Assembly: GCF_041146795.1 (NCBI RefSeq)
Contig: NC_135188.1
Location: 2,944,419 to 3,008,418 of the forward strand
Length of the DNA stretch: 64,000 bases
Direction of reading: 5' to 3'
From: Maylandia zebra
Taxonomy: Eukaryota > Chordata > Actinopteri > Cichliformes > Cichlidae
Shown here: one piece after another, positions 49,501 through 60,297 of the stretch
How positions within the stretch are numbered: the stretch's first letter is position 1
Layout of the letters: each line of letters opens with the position of its first letter
Made by a program: the position numbers and the translations under genes
Notes under the pieces: model-generated
What the model saw: only the letters and a program-made list of their open reading frames with translations
Database searches by the model: none
Told to the model about the DNA's origin: nothing

Positions 49501-52500
49501 CATTCTTATCAAGGTACGCAGATCAGCATCTCCGAACGCACAAGATATCGAAACTTGAAACAGACGGCCAAAACAGACGCTACTCCTGTAAGCTAAAAAA
49601 CACTGATGCAGCATAAGTTCACCAAAATTGGACAACAGAAGATTAAAAAAATGTTACCTGGTCTGATGAGTTTCAGCTGGGAAAATTGGATGGTACAGTC
49701 AGAATTTAGCATAAACAATATGAATGATGGCATGGACGTTCTTGCCTTAATTCACTGGTTCAGGATGGTGATGGTGGTGTAATCGTGTGGAGGATACTTT
49801 CGGCTGTTTAGCAACAACCACTTCCATCATCATGTCAAAAAATAATCTCAAATTAGTTTCCTGAACATGACAATGAGTTCAGTATACTCAAACAGCCTCC
49901 ACGGTTACCAGATCTATCCAACACAGCACCCGTGGGACGTGGTAGAACGGGACCTTTGCATCCTAGACGTGCAGCCGACAAATGCGCAACAACTGTGTAA
50001 TGCTGTCGGGACAACATGGACCAAAATTAATATTTTCAGCACCTTGTTGATGCCATTAAGAACTGAGGCAGTTATGAAAGTAACAGAGAGTCCAACCTTG
50101 TGATAACAAGGTGTACCTAGCAAAGTCACCTGTGAGCATATGCAACAACCAATCCATGCAGAGGTCTGACTTACCTGTGCCTGGTTCTAGAAGACTTTTT
50201 CCTCTCCACTGTTGCTGAATGCACGCTCAAAGGGAACTACTAGCTTTCTCTCTAATACTGTAGTCTTTACTTTACTATTTCAAGTGTCCTGAGATAAATT
50301 ATGCTGTGGCACAACATCAAAAAACCTGAATTTAACCTGTTTAATCTAACAGCTTTACTGATATTACACATTATCCTGTGGATGATTCTAATTAACATGC
50401 TGCAATTCGTCTGTAGTAAAAAACAGATTGCTTCAAGGCAGCTCAACTCCTTTAATTCTCTACACGAAACTCTGCTTCAGTTTGTCAGTATTTGGAAGGA
50501 TACACTGCTGTGACAGCCCAATAAGCGATGCAGATGGCCAGAAGGAAAAAGGTGATGACAGGGTAGAAGAGGGTGGACATGATGTAGCCGATTGCCCTGA
50601 AAAACCCCCAAGAAAAACATTAAATTCATGAAAAAGAGCAAAACGCACTGTTTAATTATCAGAAGCAGGATCCATACTCACTTGCTTCCCTCCTTCAGTA
50701 ATGCAATAGCGATGCGCAGCCTCGACCTCAGAAATATCAGCATTATCACAATGACGGCTTCAGTCACAGAGAGCAAGATCACTGCAAAATAAAGGTCGAG
50801 TCAACAGCAGCGTAACAAATATGCTTTTAGATATTCAGAAAGTGCTCGCTCAAAATGAGCACATGAGTCATGGCTAAAAAGCGCTGGTTAGATCACAGCG
50901 GCCTTGAATACTAATTTCTGATCAGGTCATCTGTGAGTCCAAGTCAGTTTGTGCCAGATGTAAAGCAGTTCCCTCTGGGTGCTGACAGTGAGTGACCTTG
51001 ACCTTTGATCATCCAAATCTAATCAGTTCAAACGAGTTCAAATGGACATCTGTGCCAAATTTAAATAAATTCCCACAAGGAGGTCAAGAGACTTCCTTTC
51101 CACAAGAACAGGATGTCTGTAAGTACAGAACAACATACCAACCTGACACGACAGCAAAGGTTGGGATTACACGCATAAAAGATTGAAACAGTCCCAGTGC
51201 AAGCATCTAAATCAAAAATATTTGCTATAATCACAGTTTTGAAAAGCTCACCAAGACAAACAATGTCACAATTTCTGTTTGGTTTGTGAGGAATTAACAG
51301 CAGTAATACATACAACCAGGAAACTGCCGTGCACGTAAAGCAGAAACCAGCGTTACAGTAAGTGCTGCTTTGCTAGTGGATGACAACTTACTGAAGATGA
51401 GCCACGTCTGGCTTTGCTGAAGATAAATGCTGAAGTCTGTGTGGAAGCCAAGGTCAGTGATGGTGACATTGGAGCCTGGCTTCCTGCTCAGGTTGCTGTA
51501 TTCCCAGTAACAGTGCCAAATGCCTGAGAGAGAATGAAAGAGTGAAGATGATCTACTAGCCATGACTGCTCACAGCACATCTGGTGGGAAAGGCTCAGGT
51601 AAAAGAATTTCTTTCAACGTCTGTGAAGGTTCTCAGTCATCCAGGTCATCGTAGTCTAAGGAGCTTGGAAAGAAAAGCGTCTGGACCTCTTTAAGTTGCT
51701 TGAAAACGTTTCACCTTCAGTTCATTCACTTCATTGTTTTTTACACTTGGACTAAATACACAGCAAGCCACATGACTACAAGTGTTTCTGCATCCTCACC
51801 GTATCCCACTGCAACGATGACACCAAAGATGACGAGCCACAGTAGCACACCAGCAGTGTAGCGCAGCAGCAAGATGAAGAGCAGACTGACCACCATGGTT
51901 ATCACCAGACCTCTGCAACACCACAAACAAAACAAAAAACAATATCAAGTCTTTGAAAACGCTCCGTGTCCACACCAGTGTTTTCAGTCGTTTTCAGAGT
52001 TGTGCGTCCACATTGAAGCGGCTGAAAATGCTTACGCTCCAGTCCTACGCATTCAATTCAATTCAATTTTATTTACATAGCAGTCGCCTCAAGGCGCTTT
52101 GCGCATGCGTGAAATGCAAGAAGATTCGGATTTCTGTCTGCCGCTTATTTACTTTCGGGCTCTTTGAAATGTCGCGGCAAAATGAACTGGAGTTGTTGCT
52201 GCGAGTAACACAAAAGTACAAAGTTGCAAAAGCGAGTGAGAATTAAAGAATTTGAAGAAAAGCTGGAGCATTTACAAACTGATATTAATCTTTAACAGGG
52301 CTGTCAAAACTGAGAGCAAACAAAACAACCACTGCCCTCTGCTATCGTAGTTTAATGGGTCACATGACTGCATCACATGACTAAAATGTGTCATCGTTTT
52401 CGAAAAGGCTCCTGGTTCGCTGTCACACTGGGACGGGAAAACGGTGTTTTCAAATGTATCCGCTTTGGAGAGCGTTTTCAAAACGCTGCGTTTGCCTTGA

Positions 52501-55500
52501 ACGAAAACGGCGTCTCAGCGTGGACGGGAGGACAAAACGGGGAGAAAAAGATGCGCTTTCAAACGAAAACGTATTAGTGTGGACGAAGCCTTAGTTAAAA
52601 GCATCTCAGAGCCTCGATTTCATCTTTGGTGTCAAGTGTTGTGACTGCAATGTGTTTGTGACGCTGCTGTTTAGAAACCAATCTCAGGCAGTAGTCCTGA
52701 AAACAGTCAAACTGCTGTTACAATCAGTGTCTCCAGGACCAACAAGCTCTGAAAACAGGAATAAAACATCCCTGAGTTGTTTGGGTGTTCTGACCAGCAT
52801 GAAGCATGTTGGTGCATTATGATTTAGCTTTGCTGCCTCTGGCTCTGGACAGTTTCAAGAATTCTCTGTCATATCACAGCAAATCCACCGATCCGGTCAA
52901 AAATGTCAGGAAGCTGATGTGAGACTGGTGAACAAATGTGCAAAACACGTATGAGAAATAACCTCTGCTACAGGTGACACAACAAATGTCTGAGGCCTGG
53001 ATGTACGTCATACAACAGAATATAAGATCTATCAGTTTCTATTTGTTAAAGGATTTATATTATTAAAGTATATCCACCGTTTTTAGTGGATCACAAGTTT
53101 GGTTGTTCTAATAACAAACCAAACAACTTCCTCTTTAAACATGACTGCAAATAATAGTTGACACTGGATTGATGGGTTAAAAGATCACAAACAGCAGGAG
53201 CATCTTCATCAAAGTAATAATGTGAACACTTTCATAATCTCATCAATGAATCAGAGATTTTTCTCTTCATATGAATTTAATCACTAAAATGAGGAAAGGC
53301 CATTCTTACACGAGGATCCAGATCCAGGAGTTTGCATAATCTTCGAAGATCTTCATGCCGACTTCTTTGGCATTCAGCAGACTGGCGATACCTCTGTGGT
53401 TCAGTAAAAAGGTGAAATGGAAAAAATAGGAGGAAGAGGAGTAGACAGAAAGTGATTAAACAGCACAGGGATGCACTTTGGTGGATTTAGGCTAATGCCG
53501 CTTAGTTCACAAGGATTTCTCAAAAACGTTTTGACAGCCGATTGATCTCTACTGCTTTCATCATGGAACAGAGACAGCTATAGCTCTAAAATGCTTTCGA
53601 TAATGTCAGTTGTAAGAGCTGCTCAAGTTCCATATCAAAGAGCCACAAAACAAGTAGAGTTACAGAAGCAGTACTGGCAGCTATTACAGCAGGGTGGGAA
53701 ATAGTATAGAAGTGAATATCATTCAGACGAGCACTTTGTGGTAAAGCAAATAGTAATGGATGTGTTAGATCAGGAGCCACATTTTCATCTCCACAGTAAT
53801 AACATAAATGCTTCAGATAGTAAACGTCACAGACTCAGTATTATCTTTCTATCTGAAGATGTTCTTGTTTAAAACCCACACAGAGTTTTTGTTGAATATC
53901 AGAATTCAAACAGAACAGGAATCAGAAATTTTGCACCGGTAGGTGTGGATGTGAGTTTGTTTCTCGGTGTTAGCGTGTCCAGGGCATACCACACCAGTGT
54001 AAGCTGGGATAGACCTCAGGTCCCCGTCACTCTAACTCAGATAAGCACAAAAGAAGATGCCTGTTTATTTCACAGGAAAGCTCGCCTTCTGGGTTCATTA
54101 AATAGCTCCACTTGTCATTAAACACTTGGAGAGTATTTAAACTACAAAACTGGCAGCAAAGTCAGAATATGATTACTGAAAAGTTTACTGTAGAAGTGAC
54201 TCAGGTATATCTTGAAATTGGCGAGACATAGAGGGCAAGATAACATTGCTGTGGGACAAACAGGACGCCAGCATCAATTCTAAATCTTACTGTCTAATTA
54301 AGGTCACTGTTCAGTGTCCACACATACAAGAGTTTGGATCGCTCCCAAAATCTGCGCCAGGAGAGCAAAACTAATGACCACCAGGGGGCAGCACAGCACT
54401 CTCCAATTTACTTCACACAGAAGGTAGAGGCGATGACTTGATGTTTTGAGGTATTAACTTGCCCTATTTTGCATCTAATGCCACAAACAAAAATATAGTT
54501 ATGTATTCTTATGGATAAACAGCAGGTTAGTCTATATAAAGCAACTGGCTAAAGCAGAAGCAAAGTTAAAAAGCTGAAATAAATCATTTTTAACCCTTTC
54601 TACTTTATGTTGGCGGTTACTTGGCTAAAGAAAAAGCATCAAGTTATATTATTCAAGGTAGATTACTGCAGCCATACAAATCATGTATGATCATGATATC
54701 AGCTCACTGGTTTAAATACATGATTTTTGAAGTTTGCTGCCTCTGCCCTTTTACATGCTGATAACATATAGATATATACATACATACAAAGCAGCTAAGC
54801 TTGTAGAGACCCATAACATTGGCTCAGGCTGTTGAGTTTGTAGGTAAGCTTTATTTTCATGCAATAAGCATGCAAATGACTTTGAATGTGACTGAGCACA
54901 TTCATGGGCATCAGTAAAATGCCCACTGGTCCTACCCTGTTATTTCTGTCCAGATCTCTCTGGGTGCAGAGTCGGCATCCCTACAGACAGTATAACAGTT
55001 TAAAAACACTTTATTCTAGAGGGGATTTTTAAAAAGTAGTTTCATTGTTTGTTTTGTTTGCCAAATCGTAATCTGTGATTCTCCTACTGCTAAAAATGAA
55101 CCCGTTAAACAAGTAGGGCAAAGACTGGTGTTGCAGGGGAGCAGATCTTACTTGGCAGCATCTTTGAGATCGTCGACACTTCTCTTGTTATTTTCACCGT
55201 CTTTGAAGATGGTCTGATTGGCTACAGTTAAAATCCCATTTCTTCTAATGAAATCAGGGAAGCACCGCTGAAGGACTGAAACACATTTGTAGATATTTTT
55301 GTTGTATTTACCCTCTTGGCAGAACAAACAGTAAGTTATTGAGGCAATGTATTTAGAGTTGCTCGGATTCACTTACAAGGTCTGCTTGGCACAATCATAG
55401 ACGGGCAGTCTTCATCTCGTATGACTTCTCTGACTGACTGAAAGGGAACAGAAGAGATAATGATTCAAAGAGCTGAAAACAAGTGATTTTCCCTGAGCGT

Positions 55501-58500
55501 TCACTCCTCGCAGCCTTTATTACAAAGACAGAAAAGAACTTCTTCTCTATTAAACTTTGTGATCTTGTTTTGTTTGAATCTGTCGTGCCTGCTTGAGTAT
55601 TTAAAAAAATCTTGTATGTTTCTCTTTCAAGTCCTGCAATGAAATGTCCAACTGAAAATGCACCATAAATAAATTCAATTTAAAAATACTTATGCAAGTT
55701 ACAATAATTATCATTAATCTAAAAAATAAAAACGTATCTAAAGTAAACTAAACACACAACTGACAGATTTTACAGACAGATGTAACAGAGTTTGTCATAC
55801 TTAGTGATGACGTGGAAAGCGGAAACTATGATTCAATTCAGACAGTCTGAGCTGTAAAGTGCTCCCACACAACACCTCACTTTCATGCACCATAACGCCA
55901 GCGTCACTGCCACCGAACTGCTGCCAGCTGACGGAACAGGGCTGTGATAAGCATGAGTGGCTGCTAGCTCACCTCCGCCCATCTCGCGAAGCTCACTCCA
56001 AATGTGCTCTTCGTTATTAGAAAGACTAAAACTGATTAAATCGTTTCAAAAATGTTCTAGATAAAAAAGAAAAGGTCCAAAGAGCTCTGAAAAATTTGGA
56101 GTAGTTCTGTGTTAAAGTCACGAGTCAAGTGTCAGGCCTAAAAAAATATCTAAGAAATAGGAACAAATATCCAACAAAGTCCTGAAAGGAACTGAGAGAT
56201 GCACCTGACCATTCCACAGTGTGTCTGTGAAACATAGTGGAGGCTCAGTCATGCTGTGGTGTTGAGGGTCTTGTTCAAATTCTGAACATAGAGAAGTACC
56301 ATCAGATGGTGATCCTTCATGTAGTGCCATCTGAAAAGTGTCAGATTGACGGCGACTTCATTTTCAGCATGACAATATTCCCAAACAGTAGTGCAGTACA
56401 AGCATTCCTGGATATAAAAACACAACGGACCACTGTCAGCCATGGATTGGCCTCCTCAGAGCTCGGACCTCAACAGTATTGAAGCCGTGTGGAATCATCT
56501 CGACAGAGAACAGAACAAAAGGCAGCAACATCCAAAGAAGAGCTTTGAATGTCCTTCAAGAATCCTGGAGAACTGTTCCTGAAGACTACTTGAAGAAAGC
56601 TTGGGATCAGGTGGTATTTAAGAATAAAGGTGCAGATACCAAATACTGACTTTCAAGCCTGTTAGGCTACGTTCACACTGCAGGCGAAAGCGCATCAAAT
56701 CCGATTTTTTTGACCCTATGCGACCCATCTATCCGATCATGGCGTGACAGTGTGAACGGCACAAATCCGATATTTTCAAATCCGATCTGGGTCACTTTCG
56801 TATGTGGTACTGAATCCGATACATATCCGATGTTTTAGAAAGCGACTGCTGTTTGATGGTCATGTCGCATTAAATTACGTCACTGACACAAGACAGACGC
56901 TAATTATCAGCGCCAGAGAAGCGCCTGAGAAGACATTGCGAACGCTTCCTGGCCATCCAGCGTAGATGTCAGTGAAACTGTTGGGAACGTTGGAGAAACG
57001 TGAACATTTTATTTGTTCTGTATAATCTGCAGATTCTGACAGAAATCTGCAGCTATCCTTTGCAGCACCGCTCCTCTAAAGCAGCAATAAGGATCATTAT
57101 TAGGTTATAACAAAATAACTTAAAGTAAAAATTGGGAAACGTAAAGTCTGAAGTCTTTATATTAAGGCCATCAGTCAAACAATATTGTTTGGTCTGGGTC
57201 TAAACAGAGCGCGTTCACACTAGAGCGCGTTTGCTGTCGCATTTTATTTGTCGTGTGAACACGCAGACAAAAAAAACCGGATTTGATCAAAAGATCGGAA
57301 TTGAGCATTAAGACCTGCGGTGTGAACGTAGCCTAAGATACTCGTATACACTCTTTTTATATTTATTTTTGCACGTGTCATTAAGTAACTGCACATATTT
57401 CCCAGCTAAGTGTCCAATGTATTGTACATGAGCTGGTCTCAAAGCAGCGATGATTTAACACAATCTCACACTTCCATCGAGTTTGCAAAAAAACAAAATG
57501 CCCTGTTACCCTCCATCTCTCACCTTACTGCCAATCTCGAAGCCTGGCTTGCAGAATTGCTTGTAATATTCCCAGTTTTTGGTATTCATTGCATCCAGGA
57601 GAGTGGCAAATCTGTCAGGGCACTTCGAGACGCAGAGCTGAGGAAGGCAACACATCGTCTTAATGAGAGCGCCCATCAATCTTGCATAATCGTGCGTGGC
57701 GAAAAAGTTGGAGAGAGACATCAAGCACTGTACACAGAGCTACAAAACGGGGCTTCGTTCAATCTCCTACCTGGGTTGTAGGGCACTGGAGGTTAATTAA
57801 AACTGCAGGATTGGCACATTTCAGCATGTTGAAGTAGAATAATATGGCTTTGTTTCTGTGAAGACAAAAGATGAAGACAAAAAAGGGGAGTCAGATTAGA
57901 CAGATCCAAAAGTCCATTACTGTGCAATGTTTTATCAGCCAGCATGGAGGTGCTCACACTCAGTGTGCTGTGCAATAAAACTTGCCAGGATTAATCAAGA
58001 ATCATCTCAGTGTACTGAATGGTAGACAATGGCTATTGTTCATGTAAAGATAACAACATAATGCTGACAGACAAATTGGACAACATAATTATTCCACTGT
58101 AAACAATTTAAGAAGAAGACAGTTTTCCACTCACGCATTGGGGGTGTTCTGCTGGCCACAGAACTGACCGCGGCTGTCTGTTGGATAGACGACCTTCCTG
58201 GGGTCACCGTGAATCCAGGCTGAAACGACACCAACAGAGCTTTTCATTTCAGGTGCTTGGATTTTAAAATCTGCACAATCATCCCCCAAATCATACTCAA
58301 ACTGGTCTACCTGCTAAAGAACATGAGGCCACTGGCCAGCCCATCACCCCAGTTCAGACTGTCTGTTTTCCTAAATGACCAATACTAACATTTTCAGACA
58401 TCTACTTTACTTTGAATATAACTAAGAAAATGATCTGCTGATAAAAACCAAAAGACACACATTAGCATTCAGATACAGCTGTAACAAAACGAAACCTCTG

Positions 58501-60297
58501 CACTATATCAATAACATTTGTGCCTAATGCCAAGGTCATGCATGTTAAAAAGCAACCAAAACAATTAAGAATACAAAAATGCTAATTTATTTAAGCAAGG
58601 GTATGAATAGTAATTAAGAAGAAACACAACAAAAGACAAAGAAATCAATCCTTTAATTTGTTCTGTTCTTTTTCTCTAGATAGGACGGTGGCAACCCTAA
58701 AAATCAATTTTCTGAGCAATGCTTGTGTTTCATTAATTTAGCCAAGCTAAACAACACAGTGTTAAAGCCTTTCACCTTGCCAGTCAATGAGGGACTGTGC
58801 TGAATGTGAGGCAGCACAATTAAGATGCTCTACAAGTCACAACAAGGAGGATGAAACTGCAAAGGATGAAGGCAGAAGGCCACATTCTTTAGGTGACTGC
58901 AGACATGTTGCGTGCGGAGTCATACACGTCGCTCTTTTTAAAATTATTTGGAAACAGGAAGTCCTTTCCATTTACTGAAACATGAATCAACTGGCAGTAA
59001 GCTGGCAAGATAAAGCCCAGTTTAGTGACAGCACTGGGACTTTCCCCAACTTTGTAACACGTGTGTTACACGTGTTACAAAGAGAGAAGAGATGCATTAA
59101 CGTGCTGGTCAGTGAGTAAAGAAAGAAAGGTCAAATATATCCAACTTCTTCTACTTATCATGAGAAACTCCCATTCTTTGAAATGGGATTCTAGAAATTC
59201 TGACCAGGTCAACTAAAAAAAAACAACAAAGTGCTGACAATTGAAGTTTTTTTTGTGGTATATTACTGTCAAACAAAACCTCAGCGCGTAGACGCTGCTA
59301 CCACAAGGTAAAACACTTCCAAGGTGGAAGACGGTCAAATTTTAGAAAGTCAACAGAACCTTCAGAACTATGCTAATTAAGTGCTGAAGTCATTCCTGGG
59401 ATATTTTGGTCCTAAAGGTGCTCTACTGGATCGAACACAGTGGACTAATTTTCATTTTCAAGAAACCAGTTTCAGATGATTTGAGCCTTGTGGCATGGCA
59501 CATAACAATGTAGTTTCATTGTTAGCAGCAGCACTCAGGTTGGTTGTGGCATTTGAAATAATGCTCCGCTGGTACTATGGGTGCCAAAAAAAGATCCTGG
59601 TTGAAGCAGTCTGGCCATTTTTCTCTGACCTCTGATATCAACAAGGGACTTTCAGCCAAAGAACTGCTGCTCTCTGGATATTTTCTCTTTTTCTCTAAAC
59701 GTTAGAGATGGTTGGGTTGCGAAATCCCAGCAATTCAGCAGTTCCTGAAATACTCAGACCAGCATGTCAAACACAAAGTGACTTAAATCACCTTTATTCT
59801 CCCTTCTGATGCTCAGTTTAAACTTTAGCAAGTCGTCTTTGTCTGCATCCCTAAATGCATTCAGTTGCTGCCGTATGATTGGCTGACTAGACATTTGCAT
59901 TAAGGAGCAACTAATGAAGCATCCGGTGAGTGTATATTGAACAGCTTTGGTCAAGCAGTAAAGTTGTTTGATATACTACAAGTGTAGCTGGAGTTTTGAC
60001 CTCTTCAGACAAAACCTCACAGGCAGAGCACACGATTTGCATTCACCTTTCCTTTTTATACCATCAGCCATATGGTGCGCTTTAAACTACCTGCAAGGAC
60101 AGGGTATCAAAGAAATTCATTTTTCTGCGCCACAGCCACACATACCTCATCATCGTGTGTACACGTTTGTGTGTCATTAAGAAAGTTTGTGTGATGTAAT
60201 CACTGGCAACCTGTCAAACTCACCCACAGTACCCAGAGCGATGTATCCAAGGATGACAATGACAAAGATAACACAGCAAACCACATCAGTGCAGCTC
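40405..60297 (-). CDS. slc44a5: SLC44A5 choline transporter-like protein 5, N-terminus outside window
   Basis: In transcript order the exons are 60224-60297, 58135-58219, 57771-57855, 57524-57637, 55377-55437, 55152-55275, 53310-53393, 51800-51912, 51392-51523, 50682-50781, 50504-50596, 49122-49209, 48403-48665, 48201-48295, 47995-48098, 47806-47879, 47254-47324, 46731-46819 and 42158-42242, then one of two last exons (41798-41913 or 40405-40502). Phases are all compatible, giving about 682 aa in the window. CTL-family signatures include SCTDVVCC in TM1, the Cys-rich extracellular loop ([10 protein letters not shown]), [62 protein letters not shown] and MAIYGKNFC. The product is a multi-pass plasma-membrane solute carrier. 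Identity as family member 5 rests on adjacency to lhx8, as in human. The N-terminal cytoplasmic exon(s) lie beyond 64000. Confidence 0.93.
41798..41913 (-). CDS. slc44a5: slc44a5 alternative last exon, proximal
   Basis: The acceptor GGCCTCAG lies just upstream. It joins exon 42158-42242 in phase and reads [20 protein letters not shown] followed by [18 protein letters not shown] and a TGA stop (41798-41800). This form has the canonical CTL-family ending ([14 protein letters not shown]). A Cys three residues before the end could be lipid-modified, but this is not shown by sequence alone. Confidence 0.88.
43278..43413. mobile_element. 136-bp hAT-type MITE nested in the hAT element
   Basis: Flanked by a perfect 8-bp duplication GTTCCCAC (43270-43277 and 43414-43421). 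The ends TAGTGC and GCACTA are inverted. The interior is rich in GTTAACG-type motifs, as in the common fish TAGTGCTGTCA repeats. It interrupts the BED-finger remnant of the host hAT. Confidence 0.75.
43612..43675. repeat. 21-bp-arm inverted repeat (hairpin)
   Basis: Left arm 43612-43632 and right arm 43655-43675 are complementary with one mismatch (GCTCAGTGGATCTGCGCTCG and its inverse), with a 22-bp loop. It lies within the hAT element. Confidence 0.75.
44257..44674 (+). other. Predicted 5' UTR intron of the transposon ORF
   Basis: GTAAGT at 44257 and a pyrimidine-rich CATTTTTCAG ending at 44674, three bases before the ATG. The interval contains five of the CCCTGTTAC-type motifs. Inferred from splice signals only. 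Confidence 0.45.
44678..45478 (+). CDS. 266-aa basic/Cys-cluster/barrel-like protein carried by the transposon
   Basis: Single uninterrupted frame. Residues 1-75 are very basic and helical ([20 protein letters not shown] and onward), suggesting a nucleic-acid-binding or nuclear-targeting region. Residues 85-105 are Pro/Glu-rich. Residues about 150-170 hold a C-x-C...C-x-C cluster ([17 protein letters not shown]), possibly metal-binding. The C-terminus ([20 protein letters not shown], then [18 protein letters not shown]) resembles small beta-barrel readers such as Tudor/PWWP folds. From memory, longer fish and invertebrate proteins share the two ends around a longer middle, so this may be an internally shortened version. 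A strong donor (CGA|GTAAGT, 44256) and acceptor (TTTTTCAG, 44674) frame a 5' UTR intron of 418 bp just before the ATG. Function unknown. Confidence 0.65.
   Translation: MAPMSAAEKQRRYRARRDADPERRQIYLNKEKEKWRKDREEGKKKKVADLSERQKRAQRKQWRERKRKQRASAKGRTEFEAMNTPPLSPEYSLEPENAPQPGPSRLEEDDVERKVKEIIDGPTLVPVKGTMKIHQVLSFSPGTIKYRDITCLCQADKGVLDCECYGLKEISLSQEASPHCTEGPTRPENITKDHIGQWCIINYDGEPYPGIILEVEEDVKVKCIHKNGTNKFHWPSPREDITWYRDDQVVCLMKEPTLIRTLINKF
48201..48295 (-). CDS. slc44a5: slc44a5 exon with GC donor
   Basis: Encodes [20 protein letters not shown] and [11 protein letters not shown], a transmembrane segment and following loop. The only donor compatible with the phase of the next exon (TT TCT CAA at 48098) is AAAG|GCAAGC, a GC-AG intron. 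No GT lies within the next tens of bases in a usable phase. Confidence 0.8.
49308..50138 (+). mobile_element. Tc1-like transposon, internally deleted, in slc44a5 intron
   Basis: Flanked by TA. It starts CAGACTCACGGGCCATTTCA and ends with an imperfect inverse (CAAAGTCACCTGTGAGCA). The internal text retains transposase fragments, including the Tc1-like HTH end and ENG-type DDE remnants (for example CACCCGTGGGACGTGGTAGA). No intact frame remains. Same family as 3257-4022. Confidence 0.75.
51945..52590. mobile_element. Degraded MITE with GTGTGGACG end and nested repeat tail
   Basis: The region is built of GTTTTCAAAACG, GAAAACGGTGTTTTCAAA and TCCGTGTCCACACC-type motifs and ends in ATTAGTGTGGACGAAGCC. 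The opposite end is only partly preserved. A short fish repeat tail (AATTCAATTCAATTTTATTT, 52049-52080) is inserted within it. Probably a hAT-type MITE; superfamily uncertain. Confidence 0.55.
53930..54050 (+). repeat. Degraded LINE/SINE 3' tail relic
   Basis: GTGTCCAGGGCATACCACAC, then AGCTGGGATAGACCTCAG and CAGATAAGCACAAAAGAAG follow, imperfectly, a very common fish repeat tail (consensus-like GTGTACCCTGCCT, AGCTGGGATAGGCTCCAGC, GGATAAGCGG). An inverted relative is at 38560-38680. Confidence 0.5.
56190..56655 (+). mobile_element. 3' part of a Tc1/mariner-type transposase relic
   Basis: Plus-strand text decodes in shifting frames as the end of a Tc1-like transposase: a GGCTCAGTCATGCTGTGG segment, then the diagnostic [20 protein letters not shown] (56442 onward). 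No continuous frame is left. It is a different subfamily from the other Tc1 relics here. A MITE follows at once. Confidence 0.7.
56665..57333. mobile_element. 669-bp MITE with 20-bp TIRs
   Basis: Ends are GGCTACGTTCACACTGCAGG and the inverse of CCTGCGGTGTGAACGTAGCC (19/20 match). TA is present at both borders (56663-56664 and 57334-57335). The interior has repeated ATCCGAT motifs and no coding potential. The superfamily is not certain: a TA duplication would fit Tc1/mariner-type mobilisation. Confidence 0.75.
59051..59081. repeat. Perfect 14-bp-arm palindrome
   Basis: TTTGTAACACGTGT and its exact inverse separated by three bases (GTT). It contains two CACGTG E-box hexamers. In a slc44a5 intron; no context for a function. 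Confidence 0.8.
59370..59935 (-). mobile_element. Deleted Tc1-like relic in slc44a5 intron
   Basis: Contains reversed Tc1 transposase phrases parallel to 25630-26575 (GCTCTACTGGATCGAACACA, AACCAGTTTCAGATGATTTG, CCATTTTTCTCTGACCTC, GTTGCTGCCGTATGATTGGC) and ends CATCCGGTGAGTGTATAT. The middle is deleted. Confidence 0.65.
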
